From positions 1-64,000 of the forward strand of contig NZ_KB904250.1 in assembly GCF_000379925.1 (NCBI RefSeq): a stretch of DNA of 64,000 nt, given 5' to 3'. This document shows, one piece after another, positions 32,676 through 40,998 of the stretch (positions are counted from its first letter, which is position 1; each line of letters opens with the position of its first letter). The notes under the pieces are model-generated. The model was not told the origin of the DNA. It searched no databases and saw nothing but the letters and a program-made list of their open reading frames with translations. Origin of the DNA: Porphyromonas levii DSM 23370. GTDB lineage: Bacteria > Bacteroidota > Bacteroidia > Bacteroidales > Porphyromonadaceae. The position numbers and the translations under genes were made by a program.

Positions 32676-33764
32676 ATGGGACAACCCTTTGACCTACTAG
32701 CCCGCACGGCTGGACTTAAGGATAGATTTGAGGAGGTGCAGGTGCTGATCACGGACCCTAATGTGATTAGCGACCAGAAGCGCTTTATGCGCCTGAGTAA
32801 GGAGTATAAGGAGCTGGACTTGGTCAACCAAAAGACGGACGAGTACCGTACGCTCTTAGCCAATCAGAAAGAGGCGCAGCAGATTATCCGTGAGGAGAGC
32901 GACGACGAACTCCGACACATGGCGGAGGACGAATTGGAAGCTATCAAAGAGAAGCTCCCTACCCTGGAGGAGGAGATAAAGCTACTCCTGATCCCTGCCG
33001 ACCCTGAGGACGACAAGGATGCCATCATGGAGATCCGCGGCGGCACGGGCGGTGATGAGGCGGCCCTCTTTGCGGGCGACCTATATAAGATGTATACGAA
33101 GTACTGCGAGAGCCAAGGCTGGCGGTGCAGTGTTACTTCGTATAGCGAGGGATCGCTCGGGGGCTTCAAGGAGATTGTTTTCAAGGTAGAAGGCGATGGG
33201 GTTTATGGCAAGCTGAAGTATGAATCGGGCGTGCACCGTGTACAGCGAGTACCAGCTACGGAGACCCAAGGGCGTGTGCATACCTCGGCAGCTACGGTGG
33301 CGGTGCTTCCTCAGGCCGATGAATTCGACGTGGAGGTCAAGGAGTCGGACATCAGGGTGGATACCTTCTGTTCGTCGGGAGCCGGTGGACAGTCGGTGAA
33401 TACCACCTACTCTGCGGTGCGCCTCACGCATATCCCCACAGGCATTGTGGTGCAGAGCCAAGACGAGCGCTCGCAGCTGAAGAATAAAGCACGTGCTATG
33501 GAGGAGCTCCGTACGCGTATCTATAATATGGAGTACCAAAAGTACATTGACGAAATCTCCTCTAAGCGCAAGACCATGGTCAGTACGGGCGATAGGTCGG
33601 CCAAGATCCGCACCTATAATTTCCCTCAAGGACGTGTGACCGATCACCGCATCGGGCTCACGGTGTATCAGCTGGATGATGTACTGAATGGCAATATCCA
33701 ACAATTCATAGACGCCCTTACGGTGGCGGAGAATGCTGAGCGCCTCGCCTCGGCAGAGATGTAA
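32676..33764 (+). CDS. prfA: Peptide chain release factor 1
   Basis: RF1 recognises UAA and UAG and triggers hydrolysis of the finished peptide. The GGQ motif (SSGAGGQSVNTT, near residue 230) is present. RVPATETQGRVHTSAATVAV is the anticodon-like region around the PxT tripeptide. MEIRGGTGGDEAALFAGDL is also typical. At 362 aa it is full length. No frameshift site is expected or seen, unlike RF2. Confidence 0.95.
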   Translation: MGQPFDLLARTAGLKDRFEEVQVLITDPNVISDQKRFMRLSKEYKELDLVNQKTDEYRTLLANQKEAQQIIREESDDELRHMAEDELEAIKEKLPTLEEEIKLLLIPADPEDDKDAIMEIRGGTGGDEAALFAGDLYKMYTKYCESQGWRCSVTSYSEGSLGGFKEIVFKVEGDGVYGKLKYESGVHRVQRVPATETQGRVHTSAATVAVLPQADEFDVEVKESDIRVDTFCSSGAGGQSVNTTYSAVRLTHIPTGIVVQSQDERSQLKNKARAMEELRTRIYNMEYQKYIDEISSKRKTMVSTGDRSAKIRTYNFPQGRVTDHRIGLTVYQLDDVLNGNIQQFIDALTVAENAERLASAEM

Positions 33765-33791
33765 AGCTCCAGTTATTGGTTATTCCAAAAA

Positions 33792-33879
33792 ACTTTCCAT
33801 GCTTGGAAACTATATTTTCCAAGCATGGAAAGTTTTGTTTCCAGGGATGGAAAGAATTGTTTCCACCGTAGGAAACACC
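33792..33879. repeat. Four tandem 22-bp dyad repeats, array 2
   Basis: Four contiguous 22-base units start at 33792, 33814, 33836 and 33858. Each contains TTTCC-N6-GGAAA (N6 is ATGCTT, AAGCAT, AGGGAT, ACCGTA). They fill the space between the convergent genes prfA and hemD. The period and copy number equal array 1 at 1255-1342. They could act as a two-way terminator, a protein-binding array or a mobile repeat. Confidence 0.85.
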
Positions 33880-33897
33880 CCTTCGATTGTTGTATTA

Positions 33898-34731
33898 CTA
33901 CTTATCTGCCTCGGAGAAGGCGTTCAATAGGGTAGCGAGGAGATCCTCCTCGTGAGGGGTTGGGGATTCATAAATAGTGGTAAATCCATTTTCTCTAAGT
34001 TCCTTAGAGGTGACTGGACCAATACTCACTACTGCGGGACGAAGATCCGACACGCCGACCCATGACCTTACCCCACTAGGGCTATAGAATAGAACCACCT
34101 TAGGCTCCTGAGTCAACTGGGATAGCTCTTCACTGAGTGCTGGATGCCCAACTACCTGATAAATCTCGAGACGAGTATAGGTAGCCCCTGCACCTTCCAG
34201 TGTCTTTTGGATAAAGTCGCCTGCGATATCGCATGTAGGTTGGATAAAGTGGTATGCACCGATAGGCTTTTCAGAAGCCTCGAAGTACTTGAGTAGCTCT
34301 TCTGCCATGCCTTTGGTGGTCTCTACACTACTTACAAGGTCGCACTTGTAACCACTCTCCTCTATAGCTTTCTGTGTCCCCGTACCGAGTGCCATTACCT
34401 TGGCCCCCTTTGGCAATGAATCTTGTGCCACAAAATACTCTACCGCTCTAGGCGAAGTGAATAGGAACACAGGCTGCTTGCCCTCCTCTACCACAGGCAA
34501 CTCGAAAGGCATTGGTTGCGTCTGAATCATAGGTACCGCACGATAATCGTTGTCGGTAGCGGCGGACTTGAGTTGCTCCAAAAGCGTAAGGCACCTTTCT
34601 TCCTCACGTCCGAGGATGACAAGAGGCTTATCCTCACCGATTTTTACACTGTCTTGCTGTGCAGCCATTGGTACTGCAGTCATAAATAGTGCTGCACACA
34701 GCAGCGATAATCCAAATGTCTGTCGTCTCAT
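33898..34731 (-). CDS. hemD: Uroporphyrinogen-III synthase-like protein with a signal peptide
   Basis: Residues about 38-275 match the HEM4 fold: VFLFTSPRAVEYF, VMALGTGTQKAIEESGY, HFIQPTCDIAGDF, VVLFYSPSGVRSWVG and VVSIGPVTSKELRENG. HemD normally acts in the cytoplasm, closing hydroxymethylbilane to uroporphyrinogen III. Here an N-terminal Sec signal peptide precedes it (RR, then SLLCAALFMTAVPMAA, cut before QQDS), placing the domain in the periplasm. No later in-frame ATG gives a clean cytoplasmic start. The function may have changed. It converges on prfA across repeat array 2. Confidence 0.75.
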   Translation of the reverse strand: MRRQTFGLSLLCAALFMTAVPMAAQQDSVKIGEDKPLVILGREEERCLTLLEQLKSAATDNDYRAVPMIQTQPMPFELPVVEEGKQPVFLFTSPRAVEYFVAQDSLPKGAKVMALGTGTQKAIEESGYKCDLVSSVETTKGMAEELLKYFEASEKPIGAYHFIQPTCDIAGDFIQKTLEGAGATYTRLEIYQVVGHPALSEELSQLTQEPKVVLFYSPSGVRSWVGVSDLRPAVVSIGPVTSKELRENGFTTIYESPTPHEEDLLATLLNAFSEADK

Positions 34732-34752
34732 ATTATTCTAATCTATAATGAG

Positions 34753-34778
34753 CATCTGAGGGTGTTTCCCTGCAGATG
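34753..34778 (-). other. Hairpin in the hemD-like gene leader
   Basis: CATCTG at 34753-34758 pairs with CAGATG at 34773-34778. GGG and CCC pair inside, next to a small bulge. It lies 22 bases before the start codon in the predicted leader and could influence translation. The remaining stretch 34732-35007 shows only this and a weak promoter. Confidence 0.4.
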
Positions 34779-34817
34779 TTAGGATGCTGAAAGGTACAAA
34801 ATTCTCTGAGACTAGCA

Positions 34818-34825
34818 CGAAAGTA
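34818..34825 (-). promoter_or_regulatory. Possible -7 element of the hemD-like gene
   Basis: On the minus strand TACTTTCG fits TAnnTTTG with one mismatch, about 85 bases before the start codon. No -33 element is clear. Confidence 0.35.
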
Positions 34826-35007
34826 ATGACTTAGATAGTGGGACATTAATACTTATTCATAAAGACACAACAAGCTACCTATTATATAATGTGTGGATAT
34901 GCTCTGTTCTTTAGTTTTATTATAAGGTTCTTACGATTTGGCTTAGTTGCCCTTCTGACATACTAGGAGGCTATTGAATCTACGGGATATCTTAGTAGGT
35001 GAAAATA

Positions 35008-35039
35008 TTTGGAGAATTAGTTTCTTTTGTGTACCTTTG
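35008..35039 (+). promoter_or_regulatory. Promoter of the two tRNA-Leu genes
   Basis: TTTG at 35008-35011, a 20-base spacer and TACCTTTG at 35032-35039 form a perfect match to the Bacteroidota promoter. The first tRNA begins 20 bases downstream. Confidence 0.8.
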
Positions 35040-35058
35040 CGTTCGCAATCCTACAAAG

Positions 35059-35142
35059 GCCCAGGTGGCGGAATTGGTAGACGCGCTAGTTTCAGGTACT
35101 AGTGTTAGCAATGACGTGCAGGTTCGATTCCTGTCCTGGGCA
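35059..35142 (+). tRNA. tRNA-Leu (CAG)
   Basis: The 84-base gene has acceptor arms GCCCAGG and CCTGGGC with discriminator A, the D-arm GGCGGAATTGGTAGACGC typical of tRNA-Leu, anticodon CAG in TTCAGGT, a variable arm, and the T-arm GGTTCGATTCC. CCA is not encoded. It forms a pair with the next tRNA. Confidence 0.95.
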
Positions 35143-35170
35143 CAGAGGTAGAATTGGGAAGACATATTTT

Positions 35171-35254
35171 GCGCAGGTGGCGGAATTGGTAGACGCGCTA
35201 CTTTGAGGGGGTAGTATCGGTTTCGATGTGTGAGTTCGAGTCTCATTCTGCGCA
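35171..35254 (+). tRNA. tRNA-Leu (GAG)
   Basis: The 84-base gene has acceptor arms GCGCAGG and TCTGCGC with discriminator A, the same D-arm as the preceding tRNA, anticodon GAG in TTGAGGG, a long variable arm, and the T-arm GAGTTCGAGTCTC. A terminator follows. Confidence 0.93.
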
Positions 35255-35266
35255 CTTTTTCTTCAT

Positions 35267-35298
35267 GATGGCTTCAAGCATGCTTGGAGCCATCTTTT
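35267..35298 (+). terminator. Terminator of the tRNA-Leu pair
   Basis: GATGGCT and AGCCATC form a 7-bp stem, continued by CAAGC/GCTTG-type pairs around ATGC, and TTTT follows the stem. Confidence 0.75.
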
Positions 35299-35366
35299 GC
35301 CATACAGTGCTCGGCTCTACAGAACTATTGCAAGTATAAGCGTCTCGCTATGTGGTGATAAATTGG

Positions 35367-35374
35367 TAAGTTTG
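35367..35374 (+). promoter_or_regulatory. ffh promoter, extended -7 type
   Basis: TAAGTTTG is directly preceded by GATAAATTGG, nearly the same as the purM and manC sites. It lies 39 bases before the ffh start. Confidence 0.65.
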
Positions 35375-35412
35375 CCAGATAAGAGACTTTAATAATATAC
35401 TAAGATATAGAG

Positions 35413-36756
35413 ATGTTTAATAATCTTTCGGACAGATTAGACAGAGTGCTGAAAGGCCTAAAGGGCGAGGGCACTATCACGGAACTTAATATAGCAGATA
35501 CCATTAAGGAGGTGCGCATAGCCCTACTTGAGGCGGATGTCAACTATGATGTAGCGCGCGACTTTACCAAGAGGGTACGCGAGAAAGCGATAGGCGAGCG
35601 TGTACTTACGGCGGTAAAGCCTGGGGAGCTGATGGTGAAGATTGTCCATGATGAGCTGACTGCCCTGATGGGTGGTGAAACATCGGAGATTCGACTAGAC
35701 GGCAAACCTAATATCATCTTGATGAGCGGTCTGCAAGGTTCGGGTAAGACAACGTTCTCGGGCAAGCTAGCTAAGTATCTGCGTGAGAAGCGTGGGCAGA
35801 AGCCTCTGCTCGTAGCTGGCGACGTGTACCGTCCTGCTGCAATTGAGCAGCTCCGTGTGGTGGGTGAGCAGCTTAAGGTGCCTGTCTATATGGAGGAAGG
35901 GAATAAGAACCCCGTAGAGATTGCCACCCATGCAGTGGAGAAAGCCAAGAGGGAAGGCTTTACGACTGTGATTATTGATACCGCTGGTCGTCTGGCTGTG
36001 GATGAGGTGCTCATGGAGGAGATTGCCAATATCAAGAAGGCAGTGAACCCAACGGAGATACTCTTTGTGGTGGACTCTATGACGGGTCAGGATGCAGTCA
36101 ACACTGCGAAAGAATTTAACGACCGTCTCAATTTTGATGGCGTAGTCCTCACCAAGCTAGATGGTGATACTCGTGGTGGTGCTGCGCTTTCGATTCGTTC
36201 GGTAGTAGAGAAGCCGATTAAGTTTATAGGTACTGGTGAGAAGCTAGATGCTATCGATGTATTCCACCCTAAGCGTATGGCGGATCGTATCCTCGGCATG
36301 GGTGATGTGGTATCGCTGGTGGAGCGTATGCAACAGCAGTACGACGAGGAGAAAGCTAGGGAACTGGAGAAGAAGATTAGGAAGAATGAGTTTGACTTCG
36401 ATGACTTCTTGGACCAGATAAAGCAGATCAAAAAGATGGGTAACCTGAAGGATCTGCTGGGCATGATACCAGGTATGGGAAAGGCTATCCGTGATCTAGA
36501 TGTAGATGATAATGCTTTCAAGAGTATTGAGGCCATCATCTACTCTATGACCCCAGAGGAGCGCTCCAACCCTAAGATCATCAATGGCAACCGTCGCAAA
36601 CGTATCGCAAGTGGTAGTGGTGTGCAGGTACAGCAAGTTAATCAGCTACTGAAGCAATTTGAACAAGCAAGAAAGGTGATGCAGCTCATGGGGGGCGGCG
36701 GCAAAAACAAGAAGGGTATGAATATGGCGGCACTACGCCATCTGGGACGGAGATAA
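35413..36756 (+). CDS. ffh: Signal recognition particle GTPase Ffh
   Basis: Ffh with 4.5S RNA delivers nascent membrane proteins to FtsY and the translocon. The N-domain (residues 1-90) is followed by the G-domain with P-loop GLQGSGKTTFSGKLA, DTAGRLAVDE, and TKLDGDTRGGAAL. The Met-rich M-domain begins after GMGDVVSLVERMQQ and ends GGKNKKGMNMAAL. At 447 aa it is full length. The 4.5S RNA gene is not visible in this window. Confidence 0.96.
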   Translation: MFNNLSDRLDRVLKGLKGEGTITELNIADTIKEVRIALLEADVNYDVARDFTKRVREKAIGERVLTAVKPGELMVKIVHDELTALMGGETSEIRLDGKPNIILMSGLQGSGKTTFSGKLAKYLREKRGQKPLLVAGDVYRPAAIEQLRVVGEQLKVPVYMEEGNKNPVEIATHAVEKAKREGFTTVIIDTAGRLAVDEVLMEEIANIKKAVNPTEILFVVDSMTGQDAVNTAKEFNDRLNFDGVVLTKLDGDTRGGAALSIRSVVEKPIKFIGTGEKLDAIDVFHPKRMADRILGMGDVVSLVERMQQQYDEEKARELEKKIRKNEFDFDDFLDQIKQIKKMGNLKDLLGMIPGMGKAIRDLDVDDNAFKSIEAIIYSMTPEERSNPKIINGNRRKRIASGSGVQVQQVNQLLKQFEQARKVMQLMGGGGKNKKGMNMAALRHLGRR

Positions 36757-36807
36757 AAACAATCGTAGAAGGTTAGTAGTTTATTAGCTAGAGAAGAGTC
36801 GGTTATC

Positions 36808-36822
36808 GGTGTACTGTACACC
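36808..36822. promoter_or_regulatory. 15-bp perfect palindrome before folD
   Basis: GGTGTACTGTACACC is a perfect dyad about a central base, 37 bases before the folD start. It may be an operator, or a short RNA hairpin. No -7 element is clear between ffh and folD, so its role is open. Confidence 0.4.
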
Positions 36823-36859
36823 AAGAGGAAGACCCTTTAGTTACAAGAACATACATACT

Positions 36860-37756
36860 ATGAGTTATCAATTATTAGACGGCAAAAAGGTTGCAGACCA
36901 AATGAAGGCGGAGATTGCAGCCGACGTGAAGGAAATAGTGGCTGCTGGACATAAGCCACCTCGCCTTGTAGCTATATTGGTAGGCAATGACGGGGGAAGC
37001 GAGACTTATGTGGCATCCAAGATGAAGACGGGGAAGGAGCTAGGGTTTCAGGATGAGCTCATCCGCTTTGACTCGGATGTGACTGAGGAAGAGATTCTGA
37101 AGACCATTGATAGACTGAATAAGGATGAGAGTGTGGATGGCTTTATTATGCAGCTCCCTCTGCCTAAGCATATCGATGAGCAGAAGGTGATTGAGGCAAT
37201 CGACCCAAGCAAGGATGTGGATGGTTTTCACCCTATCAATGTAGGTAAGACGAGTATCGGTCTTCCTTCGTTTGTATCGGCTACACCTGCAGGAATCCTT
37301 GAGCTACTCAAGCGCTACAATATTGAAACAAAGGGGAAGCACTGTGTAGTACTAGGGCGCAGTAACATTGTGGGCAAACCGATGGCACAGCTGATGATGC
37401 AGAAGGCATACCCTGGAGATGCTACGGTGACTGTGGTGCATAGCCGCACTGAGGACATTGCTTCGATTACCCGACAGGCTGATATTATCATAGCCGCACT
37501 GGGCTCTCCAGAATTCCTAAAGGGGGATATGGTAAAGGAGGGTGTAGTAGTGGTAGATGTGGGGACAACTCGTGTGCCAGACACCAGTAAGAAGAGTGGC
37601 TTCAGGCTTTGCGGAGATGTGAAGTTTGACGAGGTGGCTCCAAAGGCTTCGTATATCACACCTGTACCTGGCGGTGTTGGTCCGATGACGATTATCTCCC
37701 TGATGCGCAATACCCTGATTAGCGCTCGTAGGCGTAGGGGTATGCAGGTGGATTGA
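36860..37756 (+). CDS. folD: Bifunctional methylenetetrahydrofolate dehydrogenase/cyclohydrolase
   Basis: FolD interconverts 5,10-methylene- and 10-formyl-tetrahydrofolate, supplying one-carbon units. Signatures are [16 protein letters not shown] (catalytic Lys), [25 protein letters not shown] (NADP site) and [13 protein letters not shown] chose ATG 36860 ([12 protein letters not shown], 298 aa), where homology begins; an earlier ATG adds 17 unrelated residues and crosses the palindrome. Confidence 0.95.
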   Translation: MSYQLLDGKKVADQMKAEIAADVKEIVAAGHKPPRLVAILVGNDGGSETYVASKMKTGKELGFQDELIRFDSDVTEEEILKTIDRLNKDESVDGFIMQLPLPKHIDEQKVIEAIDPSKDVDGFHPINVGKTSIGLPSFVSATPAGILELLKRYNIETKGKHCVVLGRSNIVGKPMAQLMMQKAYPGDATVTVVHSRTEDIASITRQADIIIAALGSPEFLKGDMVKEGVVVVDVGTTRVPDTSKKSGFRLCGDVKFDEVAPKASYITPVPGGVGPMTIISLMRNTLISARRRRGMQVD

Positions 37757-37791
37757 GCTTTGACTCCCGCCACAAATGAATAAGGATTTCC

Positions 37792-37856
37792 CCGAGAAGG
37801 TGTGCCGATGTTCTTGTACCGCTAGATACATTGAGGCACACCCTCGGAGGATTTTT
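37792..37856 (+). terminator. Terminator of folD
   Basis: CCGAG-AA-GGTGTGCC pairs with GGCACACC-CTCGG (13 bp with an AA bulge) across a 28-base loop, and AGGATTTTT follows. It ends 27 bases before the next start codon, so it could also act as a leader attenuator of the HD phosphohydrolase gene. Confidence 0.65.
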
Positions 37857-37882
37857 CGTATTAAACGTAATGGAATACACTT

Positions 37883-39976
37883 ATGGCTCTCTATAGGTCT
37901 CAGAAAATTAAGAGCGCGCTGGTATTTTTGGTAGCTGCGGTGCTGATTACATTCCTCTACCCATCCAAGGTGAAGTTTAAGTACGACTACAGCCTTGGAC
38001 AACCATGGAGGTACGAGGGTGTGCTTACGGCGCCATACAACTTCAATGTCTACAAGAGCGATGCACAGAAGGTGGCTGAGCGCGACAGCATTGAGAGAAC
38101 GGAGGTCTCTTACTACACGATTGACCCCAAGGTGAAGCTTACAGAGCGCCATTTATTGACGGAGAACTTCTCTGCTGGGAATATGGGAGCTGAGGTAACT
38201 AGCGACTATATCCAGTATGCACTAAAGGTACTAGACGAAGTGTATGACCAAGGGATTCTCTCTAATGAAAACTACGAGGCTCTCGCAGCTCAGGAGCAAG
38301 GCTATATCTATCTAGTAGATGAAATGAATGTAGCCAAGAAGAGAGAGTTAACGGAGCTATTTAATGCGAGGAAAGCGTATGACTACGCAATCAATAATGC
38401 GCCACCTAAGATAAAACCTGAGGTACTACAGCAAGTAAACTTTGAGAAGTATCTACTGAGCAACCTCAGTGTAGATGAGCTAAAGACGGCACAGATGCAG
38501 AGTGCGCGACTAGCGACTCTGACGGAGGTGGTAGGGGAAGTGCAGAAAGGAGAACGTATCGTAGGAACTGGAGATGTGGTGACTACTGATATTTACCAGA
38601 TGCTAGAGGGATATAGGATGGCGTACGAGAAAGCATCTAAGTCCAAGAGCGAGAACTTCATCCTCTTTGCTGGGCAACTCGTACTCATCGTGCTCCTTTT
38701 CGGAACACTCTACACCTATTTATTGGCATTTAGACCAGAGCTCATGAAAGAGACGAAGAATATTCTATTCATATCGTCTAATGTAACGCTCTTCACTATA
38801 TTGGCTTTCTTGCTGATTCCCAATCAGCCAGAAATTACCTATATGTTGCCACTGAGTATGGTGGCGATACACATTCGTATCTTCCTGGATAGCCGAACTG
38901 CGGCGATTACCCACCTAGCAACCGTACTAATGGTCTCCTTGGTGGTGCCTTCGCCCCTTATATTTATCATCATTCAGGTGGTAGCTGGTAGGATTGTATT
39001 GGTTACGCTCCGTAATCTTACTCAAAGAAGCGACCTCATTAGGACTAGTTTCTCCGTATTCTTTGGTATGGTAGTCGTCTACTACGCCATGACTTTTGCC
39101 TTTGAGGGCATTCCGCAGACGATGGACTGGAATATCATCTTCTACTTCACTATCAACTTTATCTTCCTGATGTTTACCTACCTGATGGTATATGTCATCG
39201 AGAAGAGTTTTGGTTATGTATCTAGTATCAGCCTTGTGGAGCTAGCCGATATCAATAAGCCATTGTTACGCCAGCTTAGCGAGGTAGCACCAGGGACTTT
39301 CCAACACTCGCTAAATGTATCGACCCTTGCCTCAGAGGCAATCGACGAGATCGGTGGCGATATCCGACTGGTAAGGAGCGGCGCCTTGTATCACGATATA
39401 GGAAAGATGAAAAACCCTACTTACTTCACCGAGAACCAAGGTGCTAATAACCCCCACGACCGTCTCTCTTACGACCAGAGCGCCAAGATTATCATCAAAC
39501 ATATCACCGATGGTATTGAGATGGCGGAGAAAGCCAATCTACCTAAGCCTATCATTGACTTTATTCGTACGCACCATGGCCTGGGGATGACGAAGTACTT
39601 CTACATCAAGTACAAGAACGAGAACCCCAACATGATTGTGGACGAGAGCATATTCCGCTACCCTGGTCCTAATCCGTGGACGAAAGAGCAAGGCGTGCTG
39701 ATGCTAGCGGATGCCGTAGAGGCCTCCTCGAGAAGCCTTAAAGAGATTACCGAGCAGGTGCTGATAGATCATGTGAATAAGATTGTGGATAGCATCGTGG
39801 CTGATGGGTATCTCAAGAATACGCCGCTGACGTTCCGTGACATTGAGAAAACCAAATATATCTTTACGGAGAAGCTGCGCAATATGTACCACTCGAGGAT
39901 AGATTATCCTGAGCTCACGAGGGAGAAGAAAACCGAGGCTGAGAGCAAGAATGAAGATACCAACCAAAATATCTGA
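37883..39976 (+). CDS. Membrane 7TMR-HD phosphohydrolase (PgpH-like c-di-AMP phosphodiesterase)
   Basis: The 697-aa protein has one N-terminal helix (residues about 10-25), an extracytoplasmic 7TMR-HDED domain, about seven membrane helices (residues 260-460) and a cytoplasmic HD domain. That domain has FQHSLNVSTLA, ALYHDIGKMKNPTYF and THHGLGMTKYFY, holding the metal-binding His and Asp residues. PgpH proteins degrade cyclic di-AMP. By homology this one probably does too, which would link it to osmotic and cell-wall control. Its end overlaps the ECF sigma gene by 26 bases. Confidence 0.88.
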   Translation: MALYRSQKIKSALVFLVAAVLITFLYPSKVKFKYDYSLGQPWRYEGVLTAPYNFNVYKSDAQKVAERDSIERTEVSYYTIDPKVKLTERHLLTENFSAGNMGAEVTSDYIQYALKVLDEVYDQGILSNENYEALAAQEQGYIYLVDEMNVAKKRELTELFNARKAYDYAINNAPPKIKPEVLQQVNFEKYLLSNLSVDELKTAQMQSARLATLTEVVGEVQKGERIVGTGDVVTTDIYQMLEGYRMAYEKASKSKSENFILFAGQLVLIVLLFGTLYTYLLAFRPELMKETKNILFISSNVTLFTILAFLLIPNQPEITYMLPLSMVAIHIRIFLDSRTAAITHLATVLMVSLVVPSPLIFIIIQVVAGRIVLVTLRNLTQRSDLIRTSFSVFFGMVVVYYAMTFAFEGIPQTMDWNIIFYFTINFIFLMFTYLMVYVIEKSFGYVSSISLVELADINKPLLRQLSEVAPGTFQHSLNVSTLASEAIDEIGGDIRLVRSGALYHDIGKMKNPTYFTENQGANNPHDRLSYDQSAKIIIKHITDGIEMAEKANLPKPIIDFIRTHHGLGMTKYFYIKYKNENPNMIVDESIFRYPGPNPWTKEQGVLMLADAVEASSRSLKEITEQVLIDHVNKIVDSIVADGYLKNTPLTFRDIEKTKYIFTEKLRNMYHSRIDYPELTREKKTEAESKNEDTNQNI

Positions 39977-40520
39977 CGAACAGCTAGTAGAACTACTTCA
40001 GACCAAGAAGGATAGAGAGCAGGCATTTGGGTACCTAGTAGACAAGTACTCGCAGCAGCTCTATGCCGTGATCCGAAGGATAGTCTACCGCCACGAAGAT
40101 GCCGATGATATACTCCAGGACACCTTTATAAAGGTATGGAGGAATATCGATAGCTTCAAAGGACAATCCAAGCTAAGTACCTGGATGTACTCTATTGCCA
40201 CCAACGAAGCATTGTCATTCCTCAGGCGAGAGAAAGCAAACCGAAAGCTCCCACTTACCACTGAGGAGTACGACCTAGCTGAGATGCTCACCAGTGACCC
40301 TTACTTCGACGGCGATGAAGCGGAAGCACAATTTATGGCTGCGATAGACAAATTACCCGAAAAGCAAAAGATTACTTTCGAGCTTCGCTACTTTCAGGAC
40401 CTTCCCTACAAGGAAATATCAGAGATTACCAACACGAGCGAGGGTGCTCTGAAAGCTAATTACCACCATGCCATTAAGAAGTTAAAAGGGTTTCTTGGTA
40501 TTGATAATACCGAAGAATAG
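39951..40520 (+). CDS. ECF-type RNA polymerase sigma factor
   Basis: The 189-aa protein has region 2 (YLVDKYSQQLYAVIRRIV, HEDADDILQDTFIKVW, LSTWMYSIATNEAL) and region 4 (LPEKQKITFELRYFQDLPYK, EISEITNTSEGALKANYHHA). It starts inside the 3' end of the HD phosphohydrolase gene. The next gene encodes a one-helix membrane protein that may be its anti-sigma factor, and a periplasmic Spy-like protein follows. Confidence 0.92.
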   Translation: MKIPTKISDEQLVELLQTKKDREQAFGYLVDKYSQQLYAVIRRIVYRHEDADDILQDTFIKVWRNIDSFKGQSKLSTWMYSIATNEALSFLRREKANRKLPLTTEEYDLAEMLTSDPYFDGDEAEAQFMAAIDKLPEKQKITFELRYFQDLPYKEISEITNTSEGALKANYHHAIKKLKGFLGIDNTEE

Positions 40521-40597
40521 AAAATTTGCTCAACATAGATTAAACCATTATTCCCACCAATCGTCAAAGAGGTGTAAATAGATAGCAGATAAGTAAT

Positions 40598-40993
40598 ATG
40601 ACCGGAGAGGAGAGAATACATAAGATGGAAAGGAATCCCCTTCACCCATTCAGCACACCAGAGGGCTACTTTGAGTCCTTCAAGGATCGGCTGATGGCGC
40701 GAATAGCAGAGGAGGAGGTTCAAGTTATTCCACAGAAGCCTAAGCCACTCGATGTACTGCGCCCTTATCTATATATTGCTGCGGCAATCGTTGGACTAGT
40801 ATTGGTGCTTAATCTAGTGCCTAATTTATTTGATAAAGGGATAGAGAGTACAGGTATCGAATTACGAGCCGAAGATATGTCGAAAGACCAATTTGAGCAG
40901 TTTCTACTGGACGACACCACAGAGGACTACTGGGGCACTGTGCTTCTCGAGGATATGGACAACGAAAAGAATATAATCTCTAGCTCTAGATAA
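40598..40993 (+). CDS. Single-helix membrane protein, possible anti-sigma factor
   Basis: The 131-aa protein has an N-terminal NPLHPFSTPEGYFESFKDRL block, common to small proteins behind Bacteroidota sigma genes. One membrane helix follows (residues about 54-74, YLYIAAAIVGLVLVLNLV), then an acidic tail. It has no zinc-binding anti-sigma motif. Position and topology suggest a membrane-bound inhibitor of the preceding sigma factor, but this is inference. Confidence 0.6.
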   Translation: MTGEERIHKMERNPLHPFSTPEGYFESFKDRLMARIAEEEVQVIPQKPKPLDVLRPYLYIAAAIVGLVLVLNLVPNLFDKGIESTGIELRAEDMSKDQFEQFLLDDTTEDYWGTVLLEDMDNEKNIISSSR

Positions 40994-40998
40994 TATTT

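Noticed and set aside
34992-35255. Minus-strand frame of 87 codons
   Set aside because: It is antisense to the two tRNA-Leu genes, a well-known source of false proteins.
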